DNA of 64,000 bases from Pseudomonas sp. PSB18. GTDB taxonomy: Bacteria > Pseudomonadota > Gammaproteobacteria > Pseudomonadales > Pseudomonadaceae. The notes below the pieces were generated by a model, which searched no databases, was not told where the DNA came from, and saw nothing but the letters and a program-made list of their open reading frames with translations. The position numbers were made by a program, and so were the translations under genes. Location: assembly GCF_014596565.1 (NCBI RefSeq), contig NZ_NOIN01000002.1:62001-126000 (forward strand), written 5' to 3'. Of this stretch, positions 63,818 through 64,000 are shown piece by piece; positions within the stretch are counted from its first letter, which is position 1; each line of letters opens with the position of its first letter.

Positions 63818-64000
63818 CGCGTCTCTCCCAGCGGCGTCGGTACGCCTTTTTGTCTTGGTGAGGCACCGCCCGTTCGACAGTGCCCTTTGGATGCGATGGT
63901 ATGGCTGGCGCAGGCAGGTCAAATGCCTATGGACGCCACGCAAAGGCGCGTTTACGACATGCACTTGCAGAGTTGAAGGTGTGGAGAGAACAAAGCTGTG
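63818..64000. other. Upstream region of glyA at the window edge
   Basis: 183 bases with no convincing gene. It should hold the promoter of the glyA-sox operon. I see no clear regulator site or hairpin. Frames that cross it are extensions of glyA or short shadows. Confidence 0.4.

Overview
The window is a GC-rich stretch of a Pseudomonas chromosome, most likely from the P. fluorescens species complex. The evidence is gene content and order (pqqFABCDEM, bioBFHCD-comF-modE, glyA-soxBDAG-purU-fdhA, creBCD, davBA) and the many fluorescens-type REP palindromes, mostly inverted doublets, in the intergenic gaps. There are no rRNA or tRNA genes, CRISPR arrays, prophage or intact insertion sequences.

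Layout. 1-5 kb: the 3' part of an unknown beta-propeller-like gene, an Lrp/AsnC regulator, and davBA (lysine to 5-aminovalerate). 5-12.8 kb: the complete PQQ cofactor locus, including the 24-residue peptide PqqA and a terminator between pqqA and pqqB. 12.9-13.4 kb: a Pmp3-type membrane peptide and a minus-strand RNA gene with every hallmark of a GacA-controlled RsmX/Y/Z RNA. 13.4-21.2 kb: three paralogous FadE-like acyl-CoA dehydrogenases (one behind tandem PsrA-type boxes), a membrane diguanylate cyclase and a small flagellar-rod-like protein. 21.3-27.6 kb: bioBFHCD, diverging from comF across a BirA-type operator, then a ModE regulator. 27.7-35.2 kb: PhoX-type phosphatase, SrkA kinase, RarD, a GcvR-like ACT protein and malate synthase G, with a DnaA-box cluster after rarD.

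35.3-38.7 kb: a receiver-only response regulator diverging from a cNMP/CBS/DUF294 protein that is coupled to a DEDDh exonuclease. 38.9-44.4 kb: an iron-uptake unit (ECF sigma, FecR-type anti-sigma, TonB-dependent receptor, PepSY membrane protein and a 59-residue membrane peptide). 44.6-46.7 kb: an MFS transporter behind a strong promoter with two operator-like dyads, and a glutathione S-transferase. 46.8-50.5 kb: creBCD. 50.6-54.6 kb: a periplasmic retropepsin-like protein, a YihG-like acyltransferase, a DUF2780 protein with an attenuator-like leader, and three small exported or anchored proteins of unknown function. The promoters of two of these share a CTGT-N8-ACAG palindrome. 54.9-63.8 kb: fdhA, purU, soxG, soxA, soxD, soxB and glyA, a demethylation and one-carbon module that turns sarcosine into glycine, then serine, while handling formaldehyde and formyl-tetrahydrofolate.

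Most start codons were chosen from ribosome-binding sites, family length and coupling, because several frames run upstream through REP elements. The least-described material lies between genes: the Rsm RNA, the DUF2780 leader, the shared palindrome at 52.96 and 54.19 kb, and a 158-bp MITE-like element at 54.64 kb.
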